A stretch of DNA of 64,000 nt from Acinetobacter sp. ANC 4910 (lineage in GTDB: Bacteria > Pseudomonadota > Gammaproteobacteria > Pseudomonadales > Moraxellaceae). The translations under genes were made by a program, and so were the position numbers. Position 1 is the stretch's first letter; each line of letters opens with the position of its first letter. Positions 16,503-26,319 of the stretch are shown here, one piece after another. The stretch is from positions 124,001 through 188,000 of the forward strand of contig NZ_SJNT01000002.1 of assembly GCF_004331035.1 (NCBI RefSeq), written 5' to 3'. Under the pieces are notes generated by a model. The model ran no database searches. It saw only the letters and a program-made list of their open reading frames with translations, and was not told where the DNA came from.

Positions 16503-16529
16503 AAAAAGGCTATTTTGACCAGCCTTTTT
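16503..16529. terminator. Bidirectional hairpin terminator
   Basis: AAAAAGGCT (16503-16511) and AGCCTTTTT (16521-16529) form a perfect stem with U-runs in both directions. It stands alone between the TIGR03643 gene and a gene remnant. Confidence 0.7.
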
Positions 16530-16586
16530 GATTATTAATTACCTTTATAAGTCGAATAAACGAGTTTTTACAATTTGCAAAGCGCA

Positions 16587-16965
16587 TTAAATCTGCCTGT
16601 CATCCAAACAATTTATCGAAATACCTTTCAAATCATGTTCTTCAAATACAACGGCTCCATAATCATTGATTACATTCAACAATTGCTCACCGATTCTACG
16701 TGCATGTTCAGTTAGCCTAAATCCACACATACAAATAATTTTTCAGAACGATGTGTGGTTAGCTGAGTTAGATATTGATGCAGTGAATTTAGATTCTGAT
16801 CTTCTTGTTGGATAATCTTAAAGGCGATATTGTTTGTCCCTTTGTTGAGACTTTTTACAGTCTGCATCTGTAAGTGACATATCTTTAACCAGAATTTGTG
16901 GTGTTAATTTCTGGGTAAATTTTGCCAATTTTTATCCACACAAAGCAAAAATAGGGTCAAATCGC
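16587..16965 (-). pseudogene. Frameshifted remnant of an unrecognised gene
   Basis: On the minus strand three overlapping open stretches in different frames join into a protein-like sequence. The last reads LTEHARRIGEQLLNVINDYG and ends in DDRQI and a stop at 16587-16589. The middle one has LNSLHQYLTQLTTHRSEKLF and the first has QILVKDMSLTDADCKK. At least two frameshifts separate them and no intact start is evident. I do not recognise the family. The rest of the 16.0-17.16 kb gap holds only the two flanking terminator hairpins. Confidence 0.45.
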
Positions 16966-16992
16966 TTAGGACAGTATCGGATAGTACAGGCA

Positions 16993-17028
16993 ATAAAAAA
17001 GCCATTAAACATTGATTTTAACGGCTTT
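16993..17028. terminator. Hairpin terminator
   Basis: AAAAAAGCC (16994-17002) and GGCTTTTT (17022-17029), with inner pairing TTAAA/TTTAA, form a stem of about 10 bp with one mismatch and T-runs both ways. It probably served the neighbouring gene remnant. Confidence 0.65.
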
Positions 17029-17159
17029 TTCACATTCAGTCGAACAGCTCTGAATTGATTTTTGGGAGGCACCAATTAAACTAAACAACTAATATATAAC
17101 AATTTTATTTGAAAAAACAAAACAACCATACAAGCTATAGCTTACAATGTTATTCTAAA

Positions 17160-17444
17160 TTATTGTTTAATTTCTGCCGCCTCTACTGATATAGGAGCTG
17201 CTTCTGCTGCCGTAACTTCAACCGTCGTAGCTAAGTTCTGAGTAGCTGTTTGTATTTTAGCATCATCTTTTTCTGGCTCATGAGAGTTTGGCTTCATTGA
17301 AACTATAATCACAAGTGCTACAGCAAAAATCCATCGTGGTAATGGTTCCCTACCTATAAAATTAGCGAGCAAACTTGGTTTTATCAAACAAGCAAATGTA
17401 GCGAAGAACAAAATATTGTAAACAATGAGAATGATCGCAGACAT
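17160..17444 (-). CDS. Small membrane protein, unknown
   Basis: 94 residues, unrecognised. Two hydrophobic segments (about 3-20 and 37-50: IILIVYNILFFATFACLI and WIFAVALVIIVSM) form a helical hairpin. They are followed by a hydrophilic, alanine/glutamate-rich tail containing AAEAAPISVEAAEIKQ. It lies alone between two gene-poor regions, left of the mobile-island boundary. Inner-membrane location is inferred from the hydrophobicity only. Confidence 0.5.
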   Translation of the reverse strand: MSAIILIVYNILFFATFACLIKPSLLANFIGREPLPRWIFAVALVIIVSMKPNSHEPEKDDAKIQTATQNLATTVEVTAAEAAPISVEAAEIKQ

Positions 17445-17840
17445 AGAAAATCCTTATAAATATATTTTTAAGCATTATTAAAGTTATAAAGTACTATTAA
17501 TTTTTAATTCAAATCGAACCTTTGAATTTTATTATAAGAGTTTGATATTAAAACAATCTCATGAAAAATAATAGGTCACCCACTGCTTTTAAACAGTAAA
17601 ATTACTCAACTAGAAATAAAAAACCAAGACAACTTACGCTATTTTGGTCTTCATCAAACCTCAACAATATCGAGCTTGCTTTTATCTTTCCACCATCCTT
17701 CGATCTCTACACGCTACCATACACAGCAACAAGCCATAAGCTCATTTATATAACGGCATATACAGGCATAAAAAAAGCCTAAACCATTAAGATTTAAGCT
17801 TTATTTACTTATATAACGTCATATTGCGTTATACAAATTT
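17445..17840. other. Gene-free stretch left of the island boundary
   Basis: About 400 bp without a coding frame I would support. Its right part (17764-17840) has a terminator-like GGCATAAAAAAAGCC and TATATAACGTCATATT, which recur in front of the second att-like core at 40319. I see nothing else in it. Confidence 0.5.
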
Positions 17841-17860
17841 AAGTATTTGGTGGGGTGGCG
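17841..17860. other. att-like core, left boundary of the mobile island
   Basis: AAGTATTTGGTGGGGTGGCG is an imperfect copy of the core at 40319-40341. Both are preceded by the same 16-bp TATATAACGTCATATT and a GGCATAAAAAAAG terminator remnant. The reverse strand resembles the CCACCA-bearing 3' end of a tRNA or tmRNA, the usual target of P4-type integrases. The copy here is degenerate. Confidence 0.45.
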
Positions 17861-17920
17861 TCAACTGAACAAAAACATCAAATAATTGTTTTTAAAAAAG
17901 ATATTTTTAAATTAAAATTG

Positions 17921-17943
17921 CAGTGTACACAACAGTGTACAAA
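17921..17943. repeat. GTGTAC arm-type repeats, left inner end
   Basis: CAGTGTACAC and CAGTGTACAA stand in tandem 12 bp apart just inside the left boundary. The same hexamer recurs four times just inside the right boundary (40149-40214) next to the integrase gene, as expected for integrase arm sites. Confidence 0.45.
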
Positions 17944-17977
17944 TTACTTTTTGCTACCCTCCTTCATGCAATATTTT

Positions 17978-19267
17978 CTATGAATCAATGAGCTCTTGTC
18001 CAACCAGGTAACCTTCTCTTAGATCAAATGGCAATACAAATAATGACAATTCATCTGAAAATTTAAAGACGGGCAAAATTTTATTGAATTTTTTATGTAG
18101 AGGATAAATAAGTATTAATTTCCCACAACCATCCAGATACTTATGACCATATGCAAACATCTGATATAGATCAGCTTGATTAATTCCATATTTATCACAA
18201 GAAGACATCTGTAATTGATTAATTAATTTCCACTTTGTATCAAGGATAACTTTAAATTCACACCCATCCTTGATTGCCAAATCTGGCTCTAATCGGAACC
18301 AGCGTTGGTCCCTCTCTTTTATAGGTTGATGTTGAATTAATGTTCTTTGACTAGTTTGTATATGTAATCTTAACCCAGGTTTAACTTTCAACAACTTAGC
18401 TACATACTTTTCATAGAGGTGTGGCATGGAAAATAATAAAGAAATCCCTTTATGACTGCCTTCCTGAAAAGAAGGACTAATACTGGACAAGATAATCTCA
18501 CACCAAGGCTTTATTCTAATATAGTGACTTAACAGCCTATCTTCTCTCCATTTATTAAGATCATCAATTGGATTCATTGACTCACTAATAGATTCTAGTA
18601 AAACAGAAAAATCAAATGCCATAAGTAATGACTGTTCATTTCTTGTAAGTTCAAGCACATAATTTAATGCCGTTTTTATTAACCGATTTTCAATACCATT
18701 AAATAAAAACTCATCATATTCAAGATCAAAAATAGCTTCTTGACCAGGCCCTCTACGCATCTGTTTACAAGCTAATAATCGCCCTTTAATAAAGCATTGC
18801 TCATCCTGGACCAACTCATAATCACGTTTAAGTCCTATGTGAAGCAAGTCTTCTAATTCTTTTAAAAATCTAGAAATAATCCATTCATGAAGAGGCAATT
18901 CTTGATGATCTAATTCAGCTTCTGATAGCTCTTTAGCATTCAAATCGTACACGACTGAGAGCATTTTTTTTAAGATCAACCTAGACTCAGTTATCGAACC
19001 ATCACCTATGTCAATTTTAGGATAAATCTGAATCTGTTCGTCGTTATAAGGACTCTGAATATAACCAACATAAGCCCCCAACCGGAAACTATTCTTTCTA
19101 AAATCAGTTAATATAGGTTCAGCATCTGAATCCTCTGGTATCCAATTTTGATAATTTTCAATGAGCCAATCTAATGTAGCTTGACTAACATATCTTTTTT
19201 TAATGCCTGAAATTGCAGTCAAATCATATGACTGCAATTCTGCATATTCAGTAACTGTTATCATCAT
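17978..19267 (-). CDS. mcrC: McrC, nuclease subunit of a type IV restriction system
   Basis: 429 residues. The family blocks GAYVGYIQSP, IYPKIDIGDG and PHLYEKYVAKLLK are present. The C-terminal PD-(D/E)xK nuclease core is visible as RLEPDLAIKDG followed by VILDTKWK. With McrB it cleaves modified (methylated or hydroxymethylated) DNA. The mcrC start overlaps the mcrB stop by one base (19267). It is the last gene of the defence operon and abuts the left boundary of the island. Confidence 0.9.
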   Translation of the reverse strand: MMITVTEYAELQSYDLTAISGIKKRYVSQATLDWLIENYQNWIPEDSDAEPILTDFRKNSFRLGAYVGYIQSPYNDEQIQIYPKIDIGDGSITESRLILKKMLSVVYDLNAKELSEAELDHQELPLHEWIISRFLKELEDLLHIGLKRDYELVQDEQCFIKGRLLACKQMRRGPGQEAIFDLEYDEFLFNGIENRLIKTALNYVLELTRNEQSLLMAFDFSVLLESISESMNPIDDLNKWREDRLLSHYIRIKPWCEIILSSISPSFQEGSHKGISLLFSMPHLYEKYVAKLLKVKPGLRLHIQTSQRTLIQHQPIKERDQRWFRLEPDLAIKDGCEFKVILDTKWKLINQLQMSSCDKYGINQADLYQMFAYGHKYLDGCGKLILIYPLHKKFNKILPVFKFSDELSLFVLPFDLREGYLVGQELIDS

Positions 19268-21933
19268 TACATGTATATCTGCTTAATACGCTCAACAGAC
19301 TTAAAACAATTTTTATTTAATCTTATTGAATATAGTGGGTTAAGTTTAGGTAACTTTTCAGCGAATGGGAAAAGTTCTCCTTCTAGATTCCCTTGTACTA
19401 CAATTCGCTTGCCCGGTTCATCCAGGCTATTATCATTTAATACCAAACCAATATGATCTAAAGCACTAAAGAAATATTCTTGCAATAATGGCAAAATTTT
19501 GTTCGACAATATTCTTTGCAATGTTTCAATATAAGTTTTCTCGTCATAGAATTTTTTGCACAAAGGCATAAAGTAGGCATGTCCAATTTGAAAATCTTTA
19601 CCTTTTAGACATTGAATTCGTTGATTAATTTTATGAAGCATCTGGACTATATCGAAATCATATTGATTTGCTGATTCCAGTACATCAATGTCCGGTACAA
19701 TTTCCTTAAACTCAAAACGACGGCGCAATGCTAAATCTAGTTGTGTTAAAGACTTATCAGCCGTATTCATCGTACCAATTAAGTAAAGATTTGAAGGCAC
19801 AGTAAATGGCTCTTTAGAGTATGGTAATGTCAATTCACGTGCATCTGATTTACCACTACGTTTATCATCTTCAATTAATGTAATAAGTTCACCAAAAATT
19901 TTAGAAATATTACCTCGGTTAATTTCATCCATAATTAAAACATAATTATGATTTGACTTTATTTTCTCACCTACTGTTGTTACATTTTCAATCACAATAT
20001 CTTGATTTTTCAATTCTTCTGTAATTTTAGACCAATTCATTCTATATAATTCATAAACAGTCTTTAAGGTCAAATTAGTCTGATCATTTAAGCCAAAAAT
20101 ATTGAAATTTATATTTTTCGCAATCCAGTTTATATCTCTTACATGTAAGTAATCATCGTCTTCCTGGGGATCAAAATAATAATCAGATTTTACAACCCCA
20201 ATAGCTTGGATGGTTTTTTGGTCTTTTAAACACAAAAGAACATCGCCTATTTTTATTCTAGAACTAAAATCATATAAGGTAGAGTGTGTATTAGATTTAA
20301 GAGAATCGTAATAGGTTTGCTCTTTTTCCGTACGATCTTCTCTTAAATCTCCAACTTTACTCCAACCAATTCGCGCTTGATCATTCTCAAAGTACTTCTG
20401 TCTTCGTTCTGTTTCCCAACGCTCACCTAATGATATCTTCCAGATTGTAGGCTCTTGGTTTAATCCAATATCTAATTCATCACTTACACCTTGTGATTTC
20501 GTGGCAGCAATCGCCATACGCTTAAACACACCATCTTCAACTTGATAAGCAATCTTATCTTGATCTTCCGGGATATAAGCTTTTAAGCCTTCAATAAAGT
20601 CTTCATAGGCAAAGCTTTGATGAAATGTAGTAAATGCTATTTGATTCTTTTGAATTAGTTCATCATATTTTTCTTTAATTTTTGAGTGACGATCAGTTTC
20701 ATTATTATCCTCTACCAATGCATACCATTCTGGAGCTGCAATTTTAACGGCCAATTCAGTTGTTGCATAAGTTTTTCCTGTACCTGGTGGACCAGAAAGA
20801 ATTTGATTTAAAGGTTCATCTAACACAATCATATTTTTAGCTTCTTTACTGTTATTTATTAAATTTCCATTTGATACAGAGTTGATGATTGAGCCCTCAT
20901 ACCAATCTAAAACTAATAAAAAATCATACCAATTAAAATCTTTATGAGTTCTAATAACACATACCTCCGTATTAGCTAACTTTGGAGCATGTGTTTCTAA
21001 ATTCGCATTACCAACCCTTCTAAAATCAAATTTTAAATTAAAGTCATCAGGAATTTTTTCTTCAAGAAGAATATTAAAATAATTAGATTTATTATTTACT
21101 TCTAGAGCAATTTGTTTACCGTCATTTGTTACAAAACCTTTAATATATGCAACACCATCTGTAATTCTATTTAACCTTATTGACAGTAATTCTTCAGCAC
21201 TTACTTTCTCAAAATCCCACTGATTAACATACCAACATGTATGTGACAAACTTGTGAAATTTACGCGATAATTACTTTTAAGTGCCTTTATTAAGTCTGA
21301 ATATTCAGACCACCTAATTTTTTTCTTATTAAGTAAGTTTCTAGAGACTAACCAATTTTGTGTTTGAGCATCTACCGGGAAAAACAGATTTGGGAAAAAT
21401 ACAAATAGCATTTGAGATAAAGATGCTAAAGCTGTGTACTTAACATCTAACGCATCATCAAATTTTTGACTAATATTTTCATTTTTATGAATTGCTATAA
21501 ATAAACTCCATAAAATAGCAATATCTTGAGGTCTTCTATCAAATTTATAAGCAAAAAACCATGACCCCTGCGGATTTGGTGTTGGAACTCCTTTAAAATC
21601 TGATGGAATATATAGTTCAGGAATCACTTCTTTCAAATTTGTTAATAACTTAATTAAATTTTCAATTTTTGAGTTCTTAAGTATTAACGAAATGAATGTA
21701 AAAGGATCAATTTCCTTCAAAGTAACTGTGTTTTTAGCTATGAGATCTTTTTTCTTTAATTTATCCGTCTCTTTTTTCACTTCCAAATATTTTTTTTCAG
21801 ATTCATAATCTAGTAGGCCACCCTCGATACCAATTTGACTTAAAATTTGCACTAAATCACTTTGCTTATTTTCAAAACTTAACAACCACTTGGAAATTTG
21901 TTCAAAAGTTTTAGTCCACGTAAAATTTTCCAC
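19267..21933 (-). CDS. mcrB: McrB-type AAA+ GTPase of a type IV restriction system
   Basis: 888 residues, longer than the 459 of E. coli McrB. The N-terminal half (1-360) is an unrecognised recognition region containing SWFFAYKFDRRPQDIAILW. The AAA+ motor follows: Walker A GPPGTGKT (about 379), Walker B VLIMDEINRG (about 664) and the McrB signature GTMNTADKSL. Between them, at about 485-610, an inserted domain contains WKISLGERWETERRQ and IGDVLLCLKD; it looks EVE/PUA-like and could read modified bases. It is followed immediately by mcrC and lies 46 bp from hsdR. Confidence 0.88.
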   Translation of the reverse strand: MENFTWTKTFEQISKWLLSFENKQSDLVQILSQIGIEGGLLDYESEKKYLEVKKETDKLKKKDLIAKNTVTLKEIDPFTFISLILKNSKIENLIKLLTNLKEVIPELYIPSDFKGVPTPNPQGSWFFAYKFDRRPQDIAILWSLFIAIHKNENISQKFDDALDVKYTALASLSQMLFVFFPNLFFPVDAQTQNWLVSRNLLNKKKIRWSEYSDLIKALKSNYRVNFTSLSHTCWYVNQWDFEKVSAEELLSIRLNRITDGVAYIKGFVTNDGKQIALEVNNKSNYFNILLEEKIPDDFNLKFDFRRVGNANLETHAPKLANTEVCVIRTHKDFNWYDFLLVLDWYEGSIINSVSNGNLINNSKEAKNMIVLDEPLNQILSGPPGTGKTYATTELAVKIAAPEWYALVEDNNETDRHSKIKEKYDELIQKNQIAFTTFHQSFAYEDFIEGLKAYIPEDQDKIAYQVEDGVFKRMAIAATKSQGVSDELDIGLNQEPTIWKISLGERWETERRQKYFENDQARIGWSKVGDLREDRTEKEQTYYDSLKSNTHSTLYDFSSRIKIGDVLLCLKDQKTIQAIGVVKSDYYFDPQEDDDYLHVRDINWIAKNINFNIFGLNDQTNLTLKTVYELYRMNWSKITEELKNQDIVIENVTTVGEKIKSNHNYVLIMDEINRGNISKIFGELITLIEDDKRSGKSDARELTLPYSKEPFTVPSNLYLIGTMNTADKSLTQLDLALRRRFEFKEIVPDIDVLESANQYDFDIVQMLHKINQRIQCLKGKDFQIGHAYFMPLCKKFYDEKTYIETLQRILSNKILPLLQEYFFSALDHIGLVLNDNSLDEPGKRIVVQGNLEGELFPFAEKLPKLNPLYSIRLNKNCFKSVERIKQIYM

Positions 21934-21979
21934 AATACCCTCTATTATTTAAGTAACTTATTTACTGTTTAACATTTTA

Positions 21980-24900
21980 TTAATCACGTTTTTCATTCAC
22001 CAACACATCATAAATAATGTGCGCAAACCGCCTCATCTTGGCAGGGTCACTCATCAACTGTGTCATTTGCTCCATGTGTGCAGCATTGCTGTCTAGCACG
22101 GCATCATCTAAAGCACTATCAAACTCTCCTAGCATGGCTTGTTCACGCGTATTGTTTTGAATCTGCTTCATCATGCGTGTGTTTTCAGACATCTTGCCTG
22201 CCACGGTATGCACATAGTTAATCATGTCTTGATCTGTGAGCTTATCTGTAATGAATAAGTCATTCACACGCCCTAAAATGACCGATAAAAAGTCCTCCTT
22301 CTTATCCTTGGCTTTTGCAGTCCCCATGTCATTCGCAGGTTCTAGCTTATGCTCGGTACTATCGGCTTTAAGCTGAATATCTTGCTGGCGGATCTTAGAC
22401 AGACGGTAATGACTCATCGCCACATTACTCAAGTCAATCTCATCTTCATCAGCAACTTGTTCACGCAGTAATGGACGTAAGTTACGTGCAAATAAGCTAA
22501 GTTTCTCAAGCTCTTTATCGTCATACTCGACAATCTGGGACATGAACTCGTAGAAACGAGTAAAGCTGCCTAAATCCTTCTTGAAGATTTCTAAAACATC
22601 ACGCGCCTTTTTCGCCTCAGCAAACTCATTCTCTGCATTGGCAATCAACACAGGTTCGCCTGTTCGCTTGGTTATCTCCAAGCGATTTTTCGTCACATCG
22701 TAATCATTTACCGCTGCACTATAACGTTGCTGCCAGCGTTGCAATGCAGGTTTACAGATATTGGCGAGTGCGGCATTAGATTTGTTCTTGCTATAGAACG
22801 CTTCGACAAACTGCTCGACTTCATTCCACAAGAAAATCCGAGCAACTTTAAGCTTCTCAAACAGGTCATAGATTTGATCTGGATTCGACACATCAGCCAA
22901 TTCCGCCGTTTGGTAATAAGGTTGGAAGGCATCCAAAATATCTTGCGGTTCATTAAAGAAATCGAGGACAAAGGTGCCTGATTCCGCTTTACCCGGATAG
23001 GTACGGTTTAAACGTGATAAGGTCTGTACACACTCGACCCCACCCAGTTTTTTATCCACGTACATGGCGCACAGCTTTGGTTGATCAAAACCAGTCTGGA
23101 ACTTGTTCGCCACAATCATCACCTGAAAGTCATCACTGTCAAATGCCTTACGCATTTCACGTCCTTTCAAGTTTGGGTTCATGTTGCTTTCAGTAAATTT
23201 CTGTCCAAGCAAATGACTGCTGTCGGCATCATTCTCAGTGAATTCCACTTCCCCCGAAAATGCCACCATGGCTTGGATGTGGGTATACTTCTGTTCAGTG
23301 ATGTATTTATCAAAGGCTTGCTTGTAACGGACTGCTTCTTTACGTGAATTGGTCACCACCATGGCCTTTGCCTGACCACCCAATAAGCCCATAATGTTCT
23401 TTTTAAAATGCTCAATGATCACACGAACTTTTTGCGAGATATTGTGGTCATGCAAGCGTACCCATTGATTAAGTTTAACCTTGGCTCTCTTGGCATCAAC
23501 CTGATCGTCTTTTTCTTCAAGCTTCTGCCTGAGCTTATAGATAACTTTATAGTTGGTGTAGTTTTTCAATACATCCAAAATGAAGCCTTCTTCAATCGCT
23601 TGGCGCATGGAATAGATATGATAGGCTTCAGGCTTATTAGTCTTGGACGGCGGTAACTCTGGATTCGGCAAACGTCCAAACAGTTGTAAGGTTTTATCCT
23701 TCGGCGTTGCGGTAAAGGCATAGAAACTTAAATTCTGGCTGCCTTTGCGCGATGCCATCACCGCATCTAAAACATCTTCAGAGGTGAGTTGATCATCTTC
23801 CTCACGCTCTTCCAGCATTAAGGTTTCTTTGAGCTGACGTGCAGTAGAACCACTTTGGGATGAATGTGCTTCATCGGCAATCACGGCGTATTTACGCTCT
23901 TTTAAGCTGGTACTGTTCTCAATTGCACGGAGTACAAATGGGAAGGTCTGAATGGTCACAATGATAATCGGCTGTGCTATTTCTAAGGCTTTTGCCAGTT
24001 TCTCTGACTTCGAGCCATCACCTTCTTTATTGTTAATGCGTCCAACCACCCCATCGGCATGTTCAAACTGGTAAATGGTGTCTTGTAGCTGAGCATCTAA
24101 AATGGTTCGATCCGTCACCACAATCACTGAGTCGAACATTTTGTGATTGTTGGCATCATACAAGCTAGACAGTTGATGCGCCGTCCATGCAATCGAGTTG
24201 GACTTGCCTGAACCTGCACTGTGCTGAATCAGATATTTTTGCCCTGTGCCTTCTTTTAAAGAATCTTCAACCAGTTTGCTCACCACTTTCCACTGGTGGT
24301 AACGTGGGAAAATCAGGCTTTCTTTTTTATATTTACGTCCTTCCCAATCTTCTTTTTCTTCAATCTGTAAATGAATGAAGTTCCCCACGATATTCAACAA
24401 GCTGTCTGGGGTCAGTACTTCATTCCACAGATAACCTGTGGCGTATTCATTCACATCTTTAGGCACATCATTGCCTGCACCTTGTTCTTTAGTGCCTTTG
24501 TTAAATGGTAGAAAATAGGTACTGTCCCCATTGAGATGGGTTGCCATATACACTTCATACTGACTCACCGCAAAGTGTACCAATGCCCCACGTTTAAAGC
24601 TGAGTAAAGGTTCAGGTTTATTGGTTTCTGGGTCTTTCGGTAGACGCGTTTTTTTATACTGCGTCATGGCATTTTGCACAGCTTGCTTAAACTCAGATTT
24701 GAGTTCCATGGTGGCCACAGGAAAACCATTAATAAACAGCACCAAGTCGATACGCCATTTTTTGGCTTGTTTGCCTGTCGCTTCAAGTTCCGCTTGCGTG
24801 GTGTATGGGCTATACACCAGTTCGGGCACCACACGGCAAATGTTCTGTTGGTAGTTTGCATTCAGTTCAGGGTTTAAGCCATGTTCAGGTTTAAACTGAC

Positions 24901-25237
24901 AAAATGAAAAGCGTGTGCCACGGGTTTTGAGTCCGTGCCGCAATACGCCCAAGGTGCCATAACTACGAGATTCGATATCCGTGGCATTGATATCCGCTTT
25001 TTTAAGTTGCGCCACCACGGTCTCTAAAAAATGGCGTTCGGTGTCATTCGGGAAGATGTTTTGGAACTTCTGCCACTCTTTGGCTTGGGTGCTTTGTACA
25101 AAGGCTAAAATGTCTTGTTCGTACAAAGCTTTTTCACGGTGATACCCTTGTGGCGAACCGACCTGCCAACCGTGGCTTTGCATTTGCGTAATAATGTCTT
25201 GTTGAAAAATCGTTTCTAAAGTTACATCCGATCTCAT
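21980..25237 (-). CDS. hsdR: Type I restriction endonuclease subunit R
   Basis: 1085 residues, full length. The N-terminal PD-(D/E)xK nuclease has Asp164, Glu178 and Lys180 (WRIDLVLF, TMELKSEF). The SF2 translocase has Walker A HSAGSGKS at 339-346, the DEAD-like box VIADEAHSSQSG, and ATPKDKTLQLFG. It cuts unmodified DNA when bound to HsdM2S. It lies downstream of hsdS, separated by an Abi_2 gene. Start ATG is at 25237. I see no disruption, so restriction could only be checked by the fate of hsdM, which is frameshifted. Confidence 0.94.
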   Translation of the reverse strand: MRSDVTLETIFQQDIITQMQSHGWQVGSPQGYHREKALYEQDILAFVQSTQAKEWQKFQNIFPNDTERHFLETVVAQLKKADINATDIESRSYGTLGVLRHGLKTRGTRFSFCQFKPEHGLNPELNANYQQNICRVVPELVYSPYTTQAELEATGKQAKKWRIDLVLFINGFPVATMELKSEFKQAVQNAMTQYKKTRLPKDPETNKPEPLLSFKRGALVHFAVSQYEVYMATHLNGDSTYFLPFNKGTKEQGAGNDVPKDVNEYATGYLWNEVLTPDSLLNIVGNFIHLQIEEKEDWEGRKYKKESLIFPRYHQWKVVSKLVEDSLKEGTGQKYLIQHSAGSGKSNSIAWTAHQLSSLYDANNHKMFDSVIVVTDRTILDAQLQDTIYQFEHADGVVGRINNKEGDGSKSEKLAKALEIAQPIIIVTIQTFPFVLRAIENSTSLKERKYAVIADEAHSSQSGSTARQLKETLMLEEREEDDQLTSEDVLDAVMASRKGSQNLSFYAFTATPKDKTLQLFGRLPNPELPPSKTNKPEAYHIYSMRQAIEEGFILDVLKNYTNYKVIYKLRQKLEEKDDQVDAKRAKVKLNQWVRLHDHNISQKVRVIIEHFKKNIMGLLGGQAKAMVVTNSRKEAVRYKQAFDKYITEQKYTHIQAMVAFSGEVEFTENDADSSHLLGQKFTESNMNPNLKGREMRKAFDSDDFQVMIVANKFQTGFDQPKLCAMYVDKKLGGVECVQTLSRLNRTYPGKAESGTFVLDFFNEPQDILDAFQPYYQTAELADVSNPDQIYDLFEKLKVARIFLWNEVEQFVEAFYSKNKSNAALANICKPALQRWQQRYSAAVNDYDVTKNRLEITKRTGEPVLIANAENEFAEAKKARDVLEIFKKDLGSFTRFYEFMSQIVEYDDKELEKLSLFARNLRPLLREQVADEDEIDLSNVAMSHYRLSKIRQQDIQLKADSTEHKLEPANDMGTAKAKDKKEDFLSVILGRVNDLFITDKLTDQDMINYVHTVAGKMSENTRMMKQIQNNTREQAMLGEFDSALDDAVLDSNAAHMEQMTQLMSDPAKMRRFAHIIYDVLVNEKRD

Positions 25238-25276
25238 TGTTTCCGCCGCCCCTTTAAATTCTAAATATCTTTTCTA

Positions 25277-26191
25277 TTATTTTATCTGCCAGATTGGATA
25301 ACTTTGCCAATCTTCAGAAAAGCCCATATAGGCTTTGGATATGTTGCTATGCGACAACAAAAGATCAATCAAACGCTGACGCCATGTATGTTGCAGAGTA
25401 ATTTTATCCATAAAGTACAGTAGAAAAACCAAGCTATTATACAATTTACGATCTGCCGAAGTCGTTTGATCAAAATTGCACTGCTGCGCTAAGCCCAAAG
25501 GTTTATTTCTAGGTTTCGCAATGGTTTTCGTAAATTTACGATTCCATAGACGGGAATGATGTGCACAGGTATTTCGCAAATACACGAGATGCTGTAATAA
25601 ACCTTCAAATTGCTTTTCATCGCAATCAAAATGACTCGAAATTGCTGTGCGTGTTTGTTTCGGAGCAAGTGACTGATACCATTTAGAAAGCTGCCCAAAA
25701 CTCATCACCTCACAAGTTGCCCAAATAGGTGGTAGCTCTGGATCATCATAGGTACGTTTATAATGATCTATAAATACTTCATCAGCTCGGTCTATTTCGC
25801 TCTTTAATGACTCTAATAATTTTTCCCATCTAAACAGAGGTTTAAAATATTGCGGATGCATAAATGCATGTGCACCATGCCGATGTGCAAGCTCATAGGC
25901 AAATTGGGTTCGAATCGCCACTTCAACCCGTTCGATTGCATCGAGTACCAAGAGCCTGAGTTCACGGTCAAAAACATAGCTTTCCCACACCTGTTCAAAA
26001 TGCGTGTTTTCTTTAAAACAGTGGGGTGAATGGGTCTGTTCAAAGGGTAGCCAATAGGCACCCAAACGGTAGTAATTGACTTGGGCTAAATGAAAAATGG
26101 CTTTTTGTTCATCGGAAACGACCATACCGCGAGATTTTAAAATCTCCAGTTGCTCGAAAAATGTTTTTGGCAGCTTATTAAATGGTTTCAT
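25277..26191 (-). CDS. Abi_2-family (AbiD/AbiF-like) HEPN abortive-infection protein
   Basis: 304 residues, the usual length. The N terminus FNKLPKTFFEQLEILKSRGM and NYYRLGAYWLPF are typical of Abi_2. A HEPN ribonuclease motif RxxxxH is visible as RNTCAHHSRLWNR (Arg206, His211). These proteins act as RNA-cleaving toxins that stop growth of phage-infected cells and share ancestry with Cas13; some AbiF members have been reported to be held inactive by a small RNA. Here a promoter-hairpin-terminator unit lies just upstream (26259-26353). The gene is nested between hsdS and hsdR. Confidence 0.86.
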   Translation of the reverse strand: MKPFNKLPKTFFEQLEILKSRGMVVSDEQKAIFHLAQVNYYRLGAYWLPFEQTHSPHCFKENTHFEQVWESYVFDRELRLLVLDAIERVEVAIRTQFAYELAHRHGAHAFMHPQYFKPLFRWEKLLESLKSEIDRADEVFIDHYKRTYDDPELPPIWATCEVMSFGQLSKWYQSLAPKQTRTAISSHFDCDEKQFEGLLQHLVYLRNTCAHHSRLWNRKFTKTIAKPRNKPLGLAQQCNFDQTTSADRKLYNSLVFLLYFMDKITLQHTWRQRLIDLLLSHSNISKAYMGFSEDWQSYPIWQIK

Positions 26192-26258
26192 ACGGCATTA
26201 CCTGCACACTGAGGTAATTGCCTATATGTAGATTCATTATTATATTTTGGTAGAGCAG

Positions 26259-26319
26259 AAAAAAGTAACCCGACAGTTTGAGGATGCAATTGCTTGCCTA
26301 GCCTTGTCGGGTGTTGTTG
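26259..26319 (-). ncRNA. Candidate small RNA upstream of the Abi_2 gene
   Basis: Minus-strand promoter TTGCAC (26353-26348), 17-nt spacer, CACAAT (26330-26325). The predicted transcript of about 60 nt contains ACCCGACA and TGTCGGGT (26312-26305 and 26275-26268), a perfect 8-bp stem with a 29-nt loop, followed by TACTTTTTT ending at 26259. The loop carries short self-complementary pieces. Another hairpin, GTTCGCA-AA-TGCGAAC, lies upstream of the promoter. The position fits an RNA antitoxin for the HEPN toxin; it could instead be only a terminator after hsdS. Confidence 0.45.
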
